64,000 nt of DNA from CAWDAQ01 sp963800325 (GCA_963800325.1 CAWDAQ010000002.1:434001-498000), one strand, 5' to 3'; positions 8,791 to 17,098 are shown, counted from the first letter of the stretch. Notes: generated by a model from the sequence alone, not told the origin. Numbers and translations: made by a program.

Positions 8791-8903
8791 CCACGGCGAG
8801 CACTGACCACGGCGAGCACTGACCACGACGAGCACTGACCACGGCGAGCACTGACCACGACGAGCACTGACCACGACGAGCACTGACCACGGCGAGCACT
8901 GAC
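8782..8903. repeat. Tandem 16-bp repeat array, 8 copies
   Basis: Eight head-to-tail copies of GAGCACTGACCACGRC with strict period 16 (GAGCACTGA at 8782, 8798, 8814, 8830, 8846, 8862, 8878 and 8894). The only variation is a purine at one site. The first copy carries the stop codon of the preceding gene. Sixteen is not a multiple of three and each copy contains TGA, so the array is not coding on the plus strand. Confidence 0.95.
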
Positions 8904-8951
8904 CCAGCCCTGCGGGACGACGACCGCCACCCCGGAAGGCTCGCCCCCGTA

Positions 8952-9031
8952 TCCGCACTTCGTGCCCGCTTGGCCGCGGTCTGGCGTCTGCTCTGTCCGG
9001 TTCGCGCGGCCAACCGGGCACGAAGTGCAGG
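8952..9031. repeat. Palindromic intergenic element A, copy 1
   Basis: An imperfect palindrome with arms of about 25 bases: TCCGCACTTCGTGCCCGCTT on the left and the reverse complement ending near 9030, separated by a loop of about 26 bases. It is homologous, in opposite orientation, to the copy at 9833-9920; even the loops resemble each other after reversal. It looks like a small dispersed repeat (REP- or MITE-like) able to form a strong hairpin. It also lies downstream of the 8050-8790 gene and could terminate its transcription. Confidence 0.85.
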
Positions 9032-9148
9032 ACTGCGGCCGTCGGGGACGAAAGTCCCTGTCGGGCAAGGGGTTCCGGCGGTGATTATTTCCGTGCAAGC
9101 GCAGGACACCGATCGGGGCGGACCGCCCCACCGACAGCTGGAGACACC

Positions 9149-9751
9149 ATGCGACGTCGCACCCTTGACGCCCTCCTCACCACCGGCGGCCTGATCGTCG
9201 CCACCGTCCTCCTCGTCGCCGGGGGGCTGCTCGCCTGGGGCAGCAGCTTCGTCGCCGACAACGTGCACAGCCAGCTCGCCGCGCAGAAGATCACCATGCC
9301 CTCGGGCGACGCGATCTCCGACCCGGCCATCAAGCCGTACCTCGAGCCGTACGCCGGCCAGCAGATGACGACCGGGGAGCAGGCCAAGGCCTACGCCGAC
9401 CACTACATCCAGGTCCACATGGACAAGGCCAGCGGGGGCCGCACCTACGAGGAGGTCTCCGGCGCGTACATGGCGCTCTCCCAGGACCCGGGCGCCGACC
9501 AGGCCAAGGTCGCCGAGCTCGCCCAGCTGCGCCAGACCCTCTTCATGGGCAACACCCTGCGGAGCATGCTGCTCGACGCCTACGCCTTCGGCACGATGGG
9601 GACCATCGCCCTCTACGGGGCCATCGCCAGCTTCGTCGGGGCGGGGCTGATGTTCCTGCTCAGCTTCCTCGGCTTCTGGCACCTCCGGCGGGTCCCGACC
9701 GAGCAGGAGGTCCGTCTCGGCGGCGCCGCCGTCGCTCCCGCGGCGGGCTGA
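9149..9751 (+). CDS. Conserved two-helix membrane protein of unknown function
   Basis: 200 residues with a transmembrane helix at about 11-33, a hydrophilic extracytoplasmic loop (35-150), and a second helix at about 150-178 followed by a short cytoplasmic tail. The loop contains KPYLEPYAGQQMTTGEQAKAYADHYI and SGAYMALSQDP. I believe similar two-helix proteins are widespread in actinobacteria, but I know no function. GGAG precedes the ATG. The gene stands alone between the two inverted copies of palindromic element A. Confidence 0.7.
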   Translation: MRRRTLDALLTTGGLIVATVLLVAGGLLAWGSSFVADNVHSQLAAQKITMPSGDAISDPAIKPYLEPYAGQQMTTGEQAKAYADHYIQVHMDKASGGRTYEEVSGAYMALSQDPGADQAKVAELAQLRQTLFMGNTLRSMLLDAYAFGTMGTIALYGAIASFVGAGLMFLLSFLGFWHLRRVPTEQEVRLGGAAVAPAAG

Positions 9752-9770
9752 CCCCCACCCGGCGAGCAGT

Positions 9771-9806
9771 CGAGGCCGTCGACCCCCAACGGGGTCGGCG
9801 GCCTCT
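9771..9806 (+). terminator. Hairpin terminator after the 9149-9751 gene
   Basis: CGAGGCCGTCGACCCC pairs with GGGGTCGGCGGCCTCG with one G-T wobble around a short CAAC loop, 20 bases after the stop codon. There is no long U tract, as is common in high-GC actinobacteria. Confidence 0.7.
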
Positions 9807-9832
9807 CGTCGTGCCCGGGGCGCCGAGGCCGT

Positions 9833-9920
9833 CACATCCGCACTTCGTGCCCGGTTGGCCGCGCGAACCGGGCACAACCGGCGTCCGGGCGCGGCCAAGT
9901 GGGCACGAAGTGCGGATGTG
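9833..9920. repeat. Palindromic intergenic element A, copy 2 (inverted)
   Basis: The outer arms are a perfect 20-bp inverted repeat, CACATCCGCACTTCGTGCCC at 9833-9852 and its complement at 9901-9920. Inner arms (GGTTGGCCGCG / CGCGGCCAAGT) match at 9 of 11 positions. The internal segment resembles the reverse complement of the loop of copy 1, so the two copies are inverted relative to one another about 800 bp apart. Confidence 0.88.
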
Positions 9921-9988
9921 TGCGCGGTGTATCGCGGGGACCCTCCGGCGGCTCCTCCTCTCGTCCGCACCGCGAGATCGGAACCGCC

Positions 9989-10207
9989 ATGAGCACCGTC
10001 ACCCTCACGCCCGGCAGCACGGCCGGCCTGCCGAACCGCCGCGTCGACCAGGCCCACCACCACCCCCGGGTCAGCCACGACCCGCGCCGCGGGTGGGCAT
10101 GGTCCTGCTCCTGCGGCGGCCGGACCAGGTGGACCGACCCGGTGCCGGACAGCTGGCACGCCGTCGTCGTCGCCGCGCTCGTGCACTCCACCCAGCTCGC
10201 GGCCTAG
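9989..10207 (+). CDS. Small unknown protein with WSCSCGG motif
   Basis: 72 residues starting MSTVTLTPGSTAGLPNRR. The centre contains RRGWAWSCSCGGRTRW, with two closely spaced cysteines and several tryptophans, then a hydrophobic C-terminus (SWHAVVVAALVHSTQLAA). No signal peptide and no family that I recognise. The two cysteines could bind metal in a dimer, but four ligands are not present. Support for a real gene: sense strand between repeats and a downstream gene, conserved-looking composition, ATG start. The ribosome-binding site is weak. Confidence 0.45.
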   Translation: MSTVTLTPGSTAGLPNRRVDQAHHHPRVSHDPRRGWAWSCSCGGRTRWTDPVPDSWHAVVVAALVHSTQLAA

Positions 10208-10280
10208 CCCCCTGGCGGACCACTGACCACCTGCGCCGGCACGGGGCCGGCGCGGGGACGAGGGAAGAAGGAGACAGGGG

Positions 10281-10841
10281 ATGCAGGACATGATGACGAC
10301 GGACGGGACGGTCGCACACACCGGGAGCCTCCCGGCGACCGCCGGCTTCGGGGTGGGGGTCGGCGACCTCCAGCACGCCATGCGGGCGGAGATCGAGAGG
10401 ATCCTCACCGAGACCAAGGGCGACCCGCTCGCGGAGACCAGGGTGCTGCACCACCGGCTGCGCGAGCTCGGGCTCGTCACCGACCACGAGGTCGAGGTGC
10501 TCACCAGGCTCGCCGAGACCGGGTCGGAGGCGGCCGCCGGCCGGCGGCGCCCGCAGGAGGCCTACTTCACCGCGCGCGGGCTGTACAACGGCCTGCTCGC
10601 CGGTGGCGATGCGAGCCCGGTGGCGCTCGTCATCGCCTCCTCGTCGGTGGGCTCGTACACGATGACCTCCGGCGAGGACGGCTCGGGCACCGTCGTGTTC
10701 GCCAAGAGCGCCGGGGAGTGGGAGCACCGGGGCGCCGCCGCCGGCGCCATCATCGGGTCCCTCTGGGGGACCGGGGGCGCCGCCGTCGGTGGCGCCATCG
10801 GCGGTCTCGTGGGCGCCGCGGTGGACCACTGCACGAAGTAG
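10281..10841 (+). CDS. Unknown protein with C-terminal glycine-zipper
   Basis: 186 residues; AAGGAG lies eight bases before the ATG. The N-terminal half is helical and soluble (EIERILTETKGDPLAETRVLHHRLRE in part), with a middle region around VALVIASSSVGSYTMTSGEDG. The last 35 residues are a glycine-zipper-like hydrophobic stretch (GAAAGAIIGSLWGTGG, GGAIGGLVGAAVD), able to insert in membranes or oligomerise. Glycine zippers occur in outer-layer proteins and some bacteriocins, but I see no leader or immunity gene. The function is unknown. Confidence 0.6.
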   Translation: MQDMMTTDGTVAHTGSLPATAGFGVGVGDLQHAMRAEIERILTETKGDPLAETRVLHHRLRELGLVTDHEVEVLTRLAETGSEAAAGRRRPQEAYFTARGLYNGLLAGGDASPVALVIASSSVGSYTMTSGEDGSGTVVFAKSAGEWEHRGAAAGAIIGSLWGTGGAAVGGAIGGLVGAAVDHCTK

Positions 10842-10860
10842 CACCCACCCGCCGGCCCGC

Positions 10861-10897
10861 CGGCCCGCCGTCCCCGAGTCCCCGGGACGGCGGGCCG
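10861..10897. terminator. Bidirectional hairpin between convergent genes
   Basis: CGGCCCGCCGTCCC and GGGACGGCGGGCCG are perfect 14-bp arms around a 9-base loop. The hairpin lies in the 65-bp gap between the convergent genes ending at 10841 and 10907, so it can end transcription from both sides. Confidence 0.8.
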
Positions 10898-10906
10898 GGC
10901 GGGCTC

Positions 10907-11293
10907 TCAGCCCTTGACGTAGGACAGCTTCTCCGCCACGAGGCCGTTCCGGACGCGGAAGACGTCGACGCCGCGGACGTGTCCCGTCCGGCCGTCCGGG
11001 TCGGTCCACCGGTGGGTCCACAGCACCGTCGCCCGCTCCCCCGCCGGCACGATCTCCTCGGTGTCGAACCGGCGCTCGCGCGCCGACCGGAACAGCGCGG
11101 CGAACACCTCCCCCACGGCCTGCGCACCGAGGACGGTCTCCCCGTCCGGCGGCGTCGTGCTCTCGAACCGGCAGTCCGGCGCGAGGAGCGCGACGACCGC
11201 GCGGACGTCGTGGCGGTCGACCGCAGCGCCCAACCGCCGGACCACATCGAGGGTGACCCGCTCCGCCGCGGCCGCGGTCGGTGCGACGCTCAC
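10907..11293 (-). CDS. SnoaL-like/NTF2-fold protein
   Basis: 128 residues starting from GTG at 11293. Features of the NTF2-like superfamily are present: an N-terminal helix (VVRRLGAAVDRHD), ALLAPDCRFESTTPPDG, then strands ending THRWTDPDGRTGHVRGVDVFRVRNGLVAEKLSYV, the usual SnoaL_2 finish. Such proteins are small cyclases, isomerases or ligand binders. The start overlaps the methyltransferase stop by four bases, so the two are one transcript and probably act on the same substrate. No catalytic assignment is possible. Confidence 0.8.
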   Translation of the reverse strand: MSVAPTAAAAERVTLDVVRRLGAAVDRHDVRAVVALLAPDCRFESTTPPDGETVLGAQAVGEVFAALFRSARERRFDTEEIVPAGERATVLWTHRWTDPDGRTGHVRGVDVFRVRNGLVAEKLSYVKG

Positions 11294-12459
11294 GGCCGGG
11301 CCTCGTAGACGAGGTTGAAGGGGGTCTCGGCCGCTCGTCGGAACCGGGTGAACCCACCCTCCCGGACGACCGACTCGGTACGCCGTGGCCCGGCCTGGGC
11401 GCCGAGCGGGTCCCGACCGCCCTGGCTCATCGCCGACGGGACGCAGATCAGGGTCGAGGCGGCGTAGAAGATCCGGCCCACCGGGCCGAGGTTGTCCGCG
11501 ACCCGGTCCCCGGCGTTCGGCTCCACGAGCATCCACGTGCCCTCGGGGGTGAGGCTCTCCCGGACGTGCGCCGCGACCGCACCCGGGTCGCCCATGTCGT
11601 GAAAGCAGTCGAACGAGGTGACGAGGTCGGCGTCCCTGGCGGCGTACTCGGTGGCGGTCGCCACCTCGAAGTCGCACCGGTCGGCGACACCGCGCTCCCG
11701 TGCGGCCTCCGTGGCGTGGGCGACCGACGGGCCGTGGGCGTCGACCCCGAGGAACGTCGACCGGGGGAAGGCGCGGGCCATGAGGACCGTGGAGGACCCG
11801 TAGCCGCAGCCGACGTCGACCACCCGGGCCCCCTGCTCGAGGACCTCGACGACGCCGTCGAGCGCCGGCAGCCAGTCCTGGACGAGGCTGCCGATGTAGG
11901 TCGGCCTGAAGAACCGGTCGGTCCCGGCGAAGAGATCCGGGTCGTGCCGGCCCCAGTCGATGCCGGCACCGGTCCGCCCGGCCTCGGCGATGAGCGCGGC
12001 GTCCTTCATCGTCGAGGCGGCCACCTGGAGGCCGCCCGGCGCGAAGAGCGGGTTGTCCTCGCTGGAGAGCGCGAAGGCCTGCTCGGGCGTCAGGTGGTAG
12101 GCGCCCGAGCCCGGGTCGTGCTCGGCGTACCCGCTCGCGGCCTGGGCAGCGAGCCACTCGGCCAGCCACCGCTCGTCGCACCCGGTCCGCTCCGAGAGGG
12201 TCGAGGCCGTCACCGGCTCACCGTCGGCCATGGCCCGGTAGAGACCGAGCCGGTCGCCGACGAGGACGGTCGCGGCGTGCATGATCGCGCCGAGGTCGCC
12301 CGCGAAGCGGCCGACGAACTCCTCCAGGAGCGTCTCGTCGACCTCTCGGGTCGCGGCCGCGCGGTCCGCCGTGGTGCCCGTCCCACTCGTGTCCGTCGTC
12401 GTTCCCCGGTCCGTGGCCGTGGTCGTCTCCGTGTCCGTGCTCGTGTCCGTGGTGTCCAT
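11290..12459 (-). CDS. Class I SAM methyltransferase with N-terminal winged helix (Rv2258c-like)
   Basis: 389 residues. After an odd Thr/Asp-rich N-terminus (residues 2-33, MDTTDTSTDTETTTATD), a winged-helix-type region (about 40-130, ASTLSERTGCDERWLAEWL) is followed by a Rossmann methyltransferase domain with SAM motif VVDVGCGYGSSTVLMA. This order matches the Rv2258c-like family. GGAGGGAAGC just upstream fixes the ATG at 12459. It is followed by an overlapping SnoaL-like gene and is divergent from the SARP-type regulator, which may control it. The substrate is unknown. Confidence 0.85.
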   Translation of the reverse strand: MDTTDTSTDTETTTATDRGTTTDTSGTGTTADRAAATREVDETLLEEFVGRFAGDLGAIMHAATVLVGDRLGLYRAMADGEPVTASTLSERTGCDERWLAEWLAAQAASGYAEHDPGSGAYHLTPEQAFALSSEDNPLFAPGGLQVAASTMKDAALIAEAGRTGAGIDWGRHDPDLFAGTDRFFRPTYIGSLVQDWLPALDGVVEVLEQGARVVDVGCGYGSSTVLMARAFPRSTFLGVDAHGPSVAHATEAARERGVADRCDFEVATATEYAARDADLVTSFDCFHDMGDPGAVAAHVRESLTPEGTWMLVEPNAGDRVADNLGPVGRIFYAASTLICVPSAMSQGGRDPLGAQAGPRRTESVVREGGFTRFRRAAETPFNLVYEARP

Positions 12460-12507
12460 GCTTCCCTCCACCGTCCCTGGTGTCGTGCCGACTCGTGACA
12501 CCGGCGA

Positions 12508-12539
12508 CGCTAGGCAGCGCGCGTTGCGACCTCCTAGCG
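12508..12539. promoter_or_regulatory. Inverted repeat in the divergent methyltransferase/SARP promoter region
   Basis: CGCTAGG (12508-12514) and CCTAGCG (12533-12539) form a perfect 7-bp inverted repeat with an 18-base spacer in the 111-bp gap between the divergent genes. SARP regulators usually bind direct repeats, so this may belong to another regulator. It is a candidate operator only. Confidence 0.35.
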
Positions 12540-12570
12540 GCGGGGTTGCGGTCGGCGACACCATGGACAG

Positions 12571-15500
12571 GTGGAGATCCGCCTCCTCGGACGGTTCGTC
12601 GTGACCCGGGAGGGTCGCGAGGTGGACCTCGCACGGTTCGGGGGACGGATGCCCCGCCGGATCGTGCGCGTGCTCGCGACCCACCACGGGCAGACCGTTG
12701 CCCGCGACGTCCTCGCCGAGGCCCTCTGGGGGAACCGGCCACCGAAGGACCCCGACGCGAACCTCAACGTGCTCGTCAACCGGGCTCGTCGCGGCCTCGG
12801 GGACCCGGGGGCGATCGAGACCGTCGCCGGTGGCTACGCGCTCCGTGAGGGGCCCGACGTCGTCGTCGACGCCGACGTCTTCGAGGCCGCCGCCGCCCGG
12901 GTCCGCTCGGCCCTCGACGCGGGCGACCCTGCCGCGGCCCGGGCCGCGGCGGGTGAGGCGCTCCGGGCCTGGTCGGGCCCGCCCCTGCCGGAGGACGCCT
13001 ACGAGGGGTGGGCGGCCGGTCCGCGGGACCGCCTCGCTCGCCACCACCGCGACGTGCTCGAGCAGGGCGCCAGGGCGGCGCTCGGGACCGACGACGTCGC
13101 CACCGCCCTGGACTGGGCCGCCGAGGCCGTCGCCGCCGGGCCGGTCCACGAGTCGGCGTACCTCGCCCTCGTCCGCGCACACGTGGCGGCCGGCGACGTC
13201 GCCGCCGCCCTCGAGGCGTACGACGCCATGCGCCGGCTGCTCGCCGAGGAGCTCGGGGTCGACCCGTCGCCGGAGGCCGAGCGGGTCCTGCGCCGCCTGC
13301 TCGTCCCGGACGGCTCCCCGGGCCCCGGTCCCGGTCCGGTCTTCGTCGGACGGGACCAGCAGGTCGCGGCCCTCGCCGGTCTCGGCCGCGACCGGCGTGT
13401 GGGTCTGGTCTCCGGGCGCCCGGGGTCGGGCAAGAGCCGCCTGCTCGCCGAGGTCGCCGCCCGCGTGCCCGGGCCGGTCGTGACCGTCTGCGCGGTCTCG
13501 CCCGAGCGGGCGACACCGTGGAGCCTGGCCGGCGCCGTGGTCGACCGGGTCGTGCGCCTGGGCGTCGACCCGGCGCAGGCCCTGACCGACCGTGCCGCGG
13601 CCGCGCTGGCCGACGTCGTCCCCTGGGTCGGCACGGTGCCCGGCGCGGTGGGTGCCGTCGACGCGAGCACCCGGCGGGCGCTCGCCGCACAGGCCGTCCT
13701 CGGCCTCGTCCGGGCGGCCGGGCCCCTGACCCTCCTCGTCGACGACGTGCACTGGGCCGACCCGAGCTCGCTGGGGATGCTGCGTCTCCTCGCGGCCCGG
13801 GACGAGGGCCTCACGCTCGTGCTCGCCCACCGGCCGGAGGAGGTCGCCGCGTCCGCCTTCCTCGCCGACGTGCGCGCGGCCCACGCGCCGGTCGAGGTCG
13901 ACCTCGGGGCGCTCGACCGGGACGCCATCCACCGGCTGGTCGGCGATCGCGCCCTCGCCGCCGTCCTCGCCGCGGAGACCGAGGCCACCCCGTTCTCGGT
14001 CCTCGAGGTGGTCCGGCACCTCGTCGAGCGCGGATGGCTGGTGTCCGCCGGCGAGGGTGGCTGGCGTCCGTCGGGCCGCTCCGGCCTGCAGGACGAGGCG
14101 CGCCGGGCCGCGCGCGCAGGACTGCGCTCGCGCGTGCACGCCCGCGCCAGCGCGGCCGTACCCGAGCGACGCGAGCTCCTCGGACTGGTCTGCCTCCTCG
14201 GAAGGCCGGTGTCCGTCGCCCTGCTCGCCGACGCCACCGGACGTCCTCGGCACGCGGTCGCGGACGACGTGGGTGCCCTGGCCCGCGCCGACCTCGTGCG
14301 GCAGGACCCCAGCGGGGTCACCGCGGCCCACGACATCGTCGGGGACACCGTCGGCGACGGGCTGGTGGCCTCGGAACGGTGCCGGCTCCACGGGCTCCTG
14401 GCGACCGCCCTCCGCGCCGCCGGCGCTCCCGGCGAGGAGGTCGCGCGCCACCTCGTCGGCGCCGGCGAGCCGAACGCGGCCGTCGATGCCTACCACGCCG
14501 CGGCGCTCGACCGCCTGGAACGCGACGCGGCCGCGGAGGCGGAGGGCCTGGCGGACGCGGCGCTCGCCCTCGAGCCCCACGGAGCTCCCCGCGCCGGGCT
14601 CCTCGAGGTCCGTGCCCGCGCCCGAGCGCGTCGGGGCGACCTGCCCTCCGCCGCCGCGGACCTGCGCGAGGCCCTGACGCTCGTGCGCGCGGGCAGTACC
14701 CGGTCGCGGCTGCTGTCGCGGCTCGCCGCCCTGCGCTCGGGATCGGAGGACCTGCTCGCGGCGGACGGCCTCGTCGAGCTCGCCCTCGCCGCCGCGCGCG
14801 GGGACCCCGCGTCCCGGGCCCGGGCCCTGCACGTGGGCGCCCTCGTGGACATGAACCTCGAACGGCCGGAGCGGGCGCGCTCCCGGTTCTCCGACGCCCT
14901 CGCGCTCTTCCAGCAGGTCGGCGACGAGGCCGGCGTCGCCGACGTCCTCGACGCACGGGCCATGGCACGGTTCATGGACGGTGACGTCGCCGGCGCCGTC
15001 ACCGCGTTCACCGCGCCGTGGCCGTCTTCCACGACGCGGGCGCCCTGCTCCGGGTCGTCGTGCCCCGCTCGACCCGGGGCCACGCCCACGTCTTCGCCGG
15101 CCGCCCCGAGCGGGGCCTCGAGGACGCCGAGGCCGCCGTGGACCTCGCGCGCTCGCTCGCGGACGCCGACGGTGAGGCGATGGCTCTCTGGCACACGAGC
15201 GAGGCCCTCACGGCCACCGGGGAGGCCGACCTCGCCCGCGCGGTGGCCGACGAGGCGCTGGCCCTCGCCCGGCACCTCGGGCACCGCGGCTGGACCGCGA
15301 CCGCGCTCCTCGGCCGGGGCCTCGCGCTCGAAGGCTCAGGCGACCTCGACGCGGCCGCCGAGAGCTACCGCCGCGCCCTCGACGAGAGCCTCCACCTGCC
15401 CCTCTTCGCGTGCTGGGCGCGGGCCCGGCTCGCCCGCGTGCTGGTCCGGCAGGGCGAGGTGGGAGGGGCCGGCCCGCTCGTCGACGCCGCCCTGACGAGT

Positions 15501-15662
15501 GGCCCGGCGCTGGGCCGGTACGAGGCCCGGCTCGCGCGCTGTGAGCTCCTCGTCGCCACGGGCGACGCCGGCGCCGCCGAGGCCGTCGACGAGGCGGTCC
15601 GGCTCGCCGAGTCGGGGGGTCACGTCGCGAGCGCTGCCCTGCTGCGCCGTCTTGTCCGGTAG
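12571..15662 (+). pseudogene. SARP/AfsR-type regulator with AAA ATPase and TPR region, frameshifted
   Basis: The 5' part (12571 to about 15010) encodes an OmpR-like DNA-binding domain (VEIRLLGRFVVTREGREVDL), a BTAD domain (about 95-240), then an ATPase with Walker A SGRPGSGKSRL and Walker B LTLLVDDVHWADPSSL, and helical TPR-like repeats. Near 15006-15018 the family-like reading moves to another frame: AVFHDAGALLRVVVPRSTRG and 200 further TPR-like residues run in frame to a stop at 15660-15662, while the original frame turns into Pro/Ser/Arg-rich nonsense. Adding one base there gives FTRAVAVFHDAG. This is either a real one-base deletion or a sequencing error. The N-terminal DNA-binding and ATPase domains stay intact. 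Confidence 0.85.
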
Positions 15663-15691
15663 CCCCGCGGGCGGGGCACCGTCGCCGGGGG

Positions 15692-16882
15692 TCAGTCCGT
15701 GGCGCCGGCCCGGGCGATGAGGGAGCCGACGTGCCGCATGCCCCCATCGCTGTCGACCTGCGGGTCGACCCCCTCCTGGAAGAGCACGATGATGTCCGAG
15801 CCGCCGAACTGGAAGTACCCGAACTCCTCCCCCTTGGCCGCGTGCGTGCCGACCACGGTGCTCAGGGTCACGGACGCGACGTGGGACATCCCGACGGGGA
15901 CGACGGCGACGACCCCGAGGTCCCCCTGACCGGAGGCGGCGGTGTCGAGCGTGACGACCCCGCGGGTCTGGGAGAACTCGTACCCGGTGCGGGCGCTGTC
16001 CCGGGCGACCAGGGAGCCGTCCTCGAGGTCGACCTGCACGTAGACCCGACCGGTGACCACGAACGACTCCTCGACGCGTCCCGCGACGGGCAGGTGGTAG
16101 CGGTGGTAGGCCGACGGCGGGAGCATGTAGTGGACGAACGTGCCGCCGGCGAAGGCATCGGCGTAGCGGCTCCCCTCGAGGAGCTGGGTGATGTTGCCGT
16201 ACCGGTGGGTGCCCTTGACCGTGGTCGCCGGGATGTTCGACTCGGCGTCGACGTCGAAGCAGCCCCGGAAGCTGCAGTCCGCCGGGGAGGTGACGACGCG
16301 GTTGTCGGTGGGGTGCTCCACCGGCCGCAGGCCGGCGTTGAGCTGCCGGGCGAAGAACTGGTTGAACGTCAGCCATCCGCTCGGCATGTTCGGCCGGCCC
16401 CCGACGAGGGACTCCTCGACGTGGTACTCCGGTGCCTCGTCGACGAAGGAGTCGAGCACCTCCTGGCTGAAGGACTCGGGGGTGTCGAGGTAGCTCCCCC
16501 ACTGGCGGGCGAACTCGGTGAGCCAGTCCCGGAACGCGGTGGAGTCCTGGAGGACACCGCCGTCGGTGTCCTGGTCGACCAGCCAGTAGAAGTGCGCGAG
16601 CCGGTCGCTGACCTCCTTGGCGTACCGGTCCTCGGGCGCCGAGACCCGCCACGCCTTCGCCGCGCTCTGGCGGGGAACCCACCGGATGAAGCGGCGCAGG
16701 TACTCCGTGTAGCCCGCGAGGTCCGTCGGCCACTCGAGCGCCTCGTACAGGTCCGGGTCCAGGCCCTCCCGGGCCCGTTCCCGGGCGGTGGTCAGCGACT
16801 GCTCGATGCGTCCGGCGAGGGCGCTCCCCTCCCGGTCGATGAGGGCGTCGAGCTCGTGGACGATCTGGTCGGGCTGGGGCAT
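15692..16882 (-). CDS. Phosphatidylserine decarboxylase-like pyruvoyl enzyme (PsiD-like subgroup)
   Basis: 396 residues. An N-terminal helical extension of about 150 residues precedes the decarboxylase core, recognisable by FNQFFARQL, VTSPADCSF, YHRYHLPVAGRV and the C-terminal GYFQFGGSDIIVLFQEG. Classical PSDs self-cleave at LGST; here the corresponding site is GGSD with Ser362 available to form the pyruvoyl group. The long N-terminus and GGS site resemble the PSD-like group that includes fungal L-tryptophan decarboxylase PsiD, so the substrate may be an amino acid rather than phosphatidylserine. AGGAG lies six bases before the ATG. No phosphatidylserine synthase gene lies beside it. Confidence 0.8.
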   Translation of the reverse strand: MPQPDQIVHELDALIDREGSALAGRIEQSLTTARERAREGLDPDLYEALEWPTDLAGYTEYLRRFIRWVPRQSAAKAWRVSAPEDRYAKEVSDRLAHFYWLVDQDTDGGVLQDSTAFRDWLTEFARQWGSYLDTPESFSQEVLDSFVDEAPEYHVEESLVGGRPNMPSGWLTFNQFFARQLNAGLRPVEHPTDNRVVTSPADCSFRGCFDVDAESNIPATTVKGTHRYGNITQLLEGSRYADAFAGGTFVHYMLPPSAYHRYHLPVAGRVEESFVVTGRVYVQVDLEDGSLVARDSARTGYEFSQTRGVVTLDTAASGQGDLGVVAVVPVGMSHVASVTLSTVVGTHAAKGEEFGYFQFGGSDIIVLFQEGVDPQVDSDGGMRHVGSLIARAGATD

Positions 16883-17049
16883 GCGTGCTCCTGGGCGGTT
16901 CGTCGAAGGCAGGGGTCGGGGACGGCGAGGAGGTCGGCGCGTCCCCGGGTGCGGCTTACCCGTCGCCGGCTCGTCCAAACGGCCGCTCCGGTCCCGGGGG
17001 CGCAGGGGTCCGGAGCCGGGAGGGCACCGGCCGCAGCACCTCCGAGAAT

Positions 17050-17098
17050 GGTGTCCCACAAATGGGGCGGCACGACGCCGCGCCTTTCGTGGGACACC
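17050..17098. promoter_or_regulatory. Inverted repeat upstream of lsr2
   Basis: GGTGTCCCAC (17050-17059) and GTGGGACACC (17089-17098) are perfect 10-bp arms, extended to 12 of 13 matches, with the centre about 107 bases before the lsr2 ATG. The 298-bp gap contains no gene. It may be an operator for lsr2, or a hairpin related to the divergent decarboxylase gene. Confidence 0.5.

Noticed and set aside
8782..8903. Possible CRISPR array
   Set aside because: The 16-bp units abut each other without spacers and no cas genes are present, so it is a simple tandem repeat.
8970..9194. 74-codon plus-strand frame starting in palindromic element A
   Set aside because: It is encoded mostly by the hairpin itself and overlaps the start of a better gene; there is no homologous composition.
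8270..10504. Minus-strand frame with repeated RRGQCSPWSVLVVV-like peptides
   Set aside because: The repeated peptides come only from the antisense reading of the 16-bp tandem repeat and palindromic elements; it runs across several real plus-strand genes.
12460..14832. Upstream minus-strand extension of the methyltransferase frame
   Set aside because: It lies opposite the SARP gene and has no family similarity; the ATG at 12459 has a strong ribosome-binding site.
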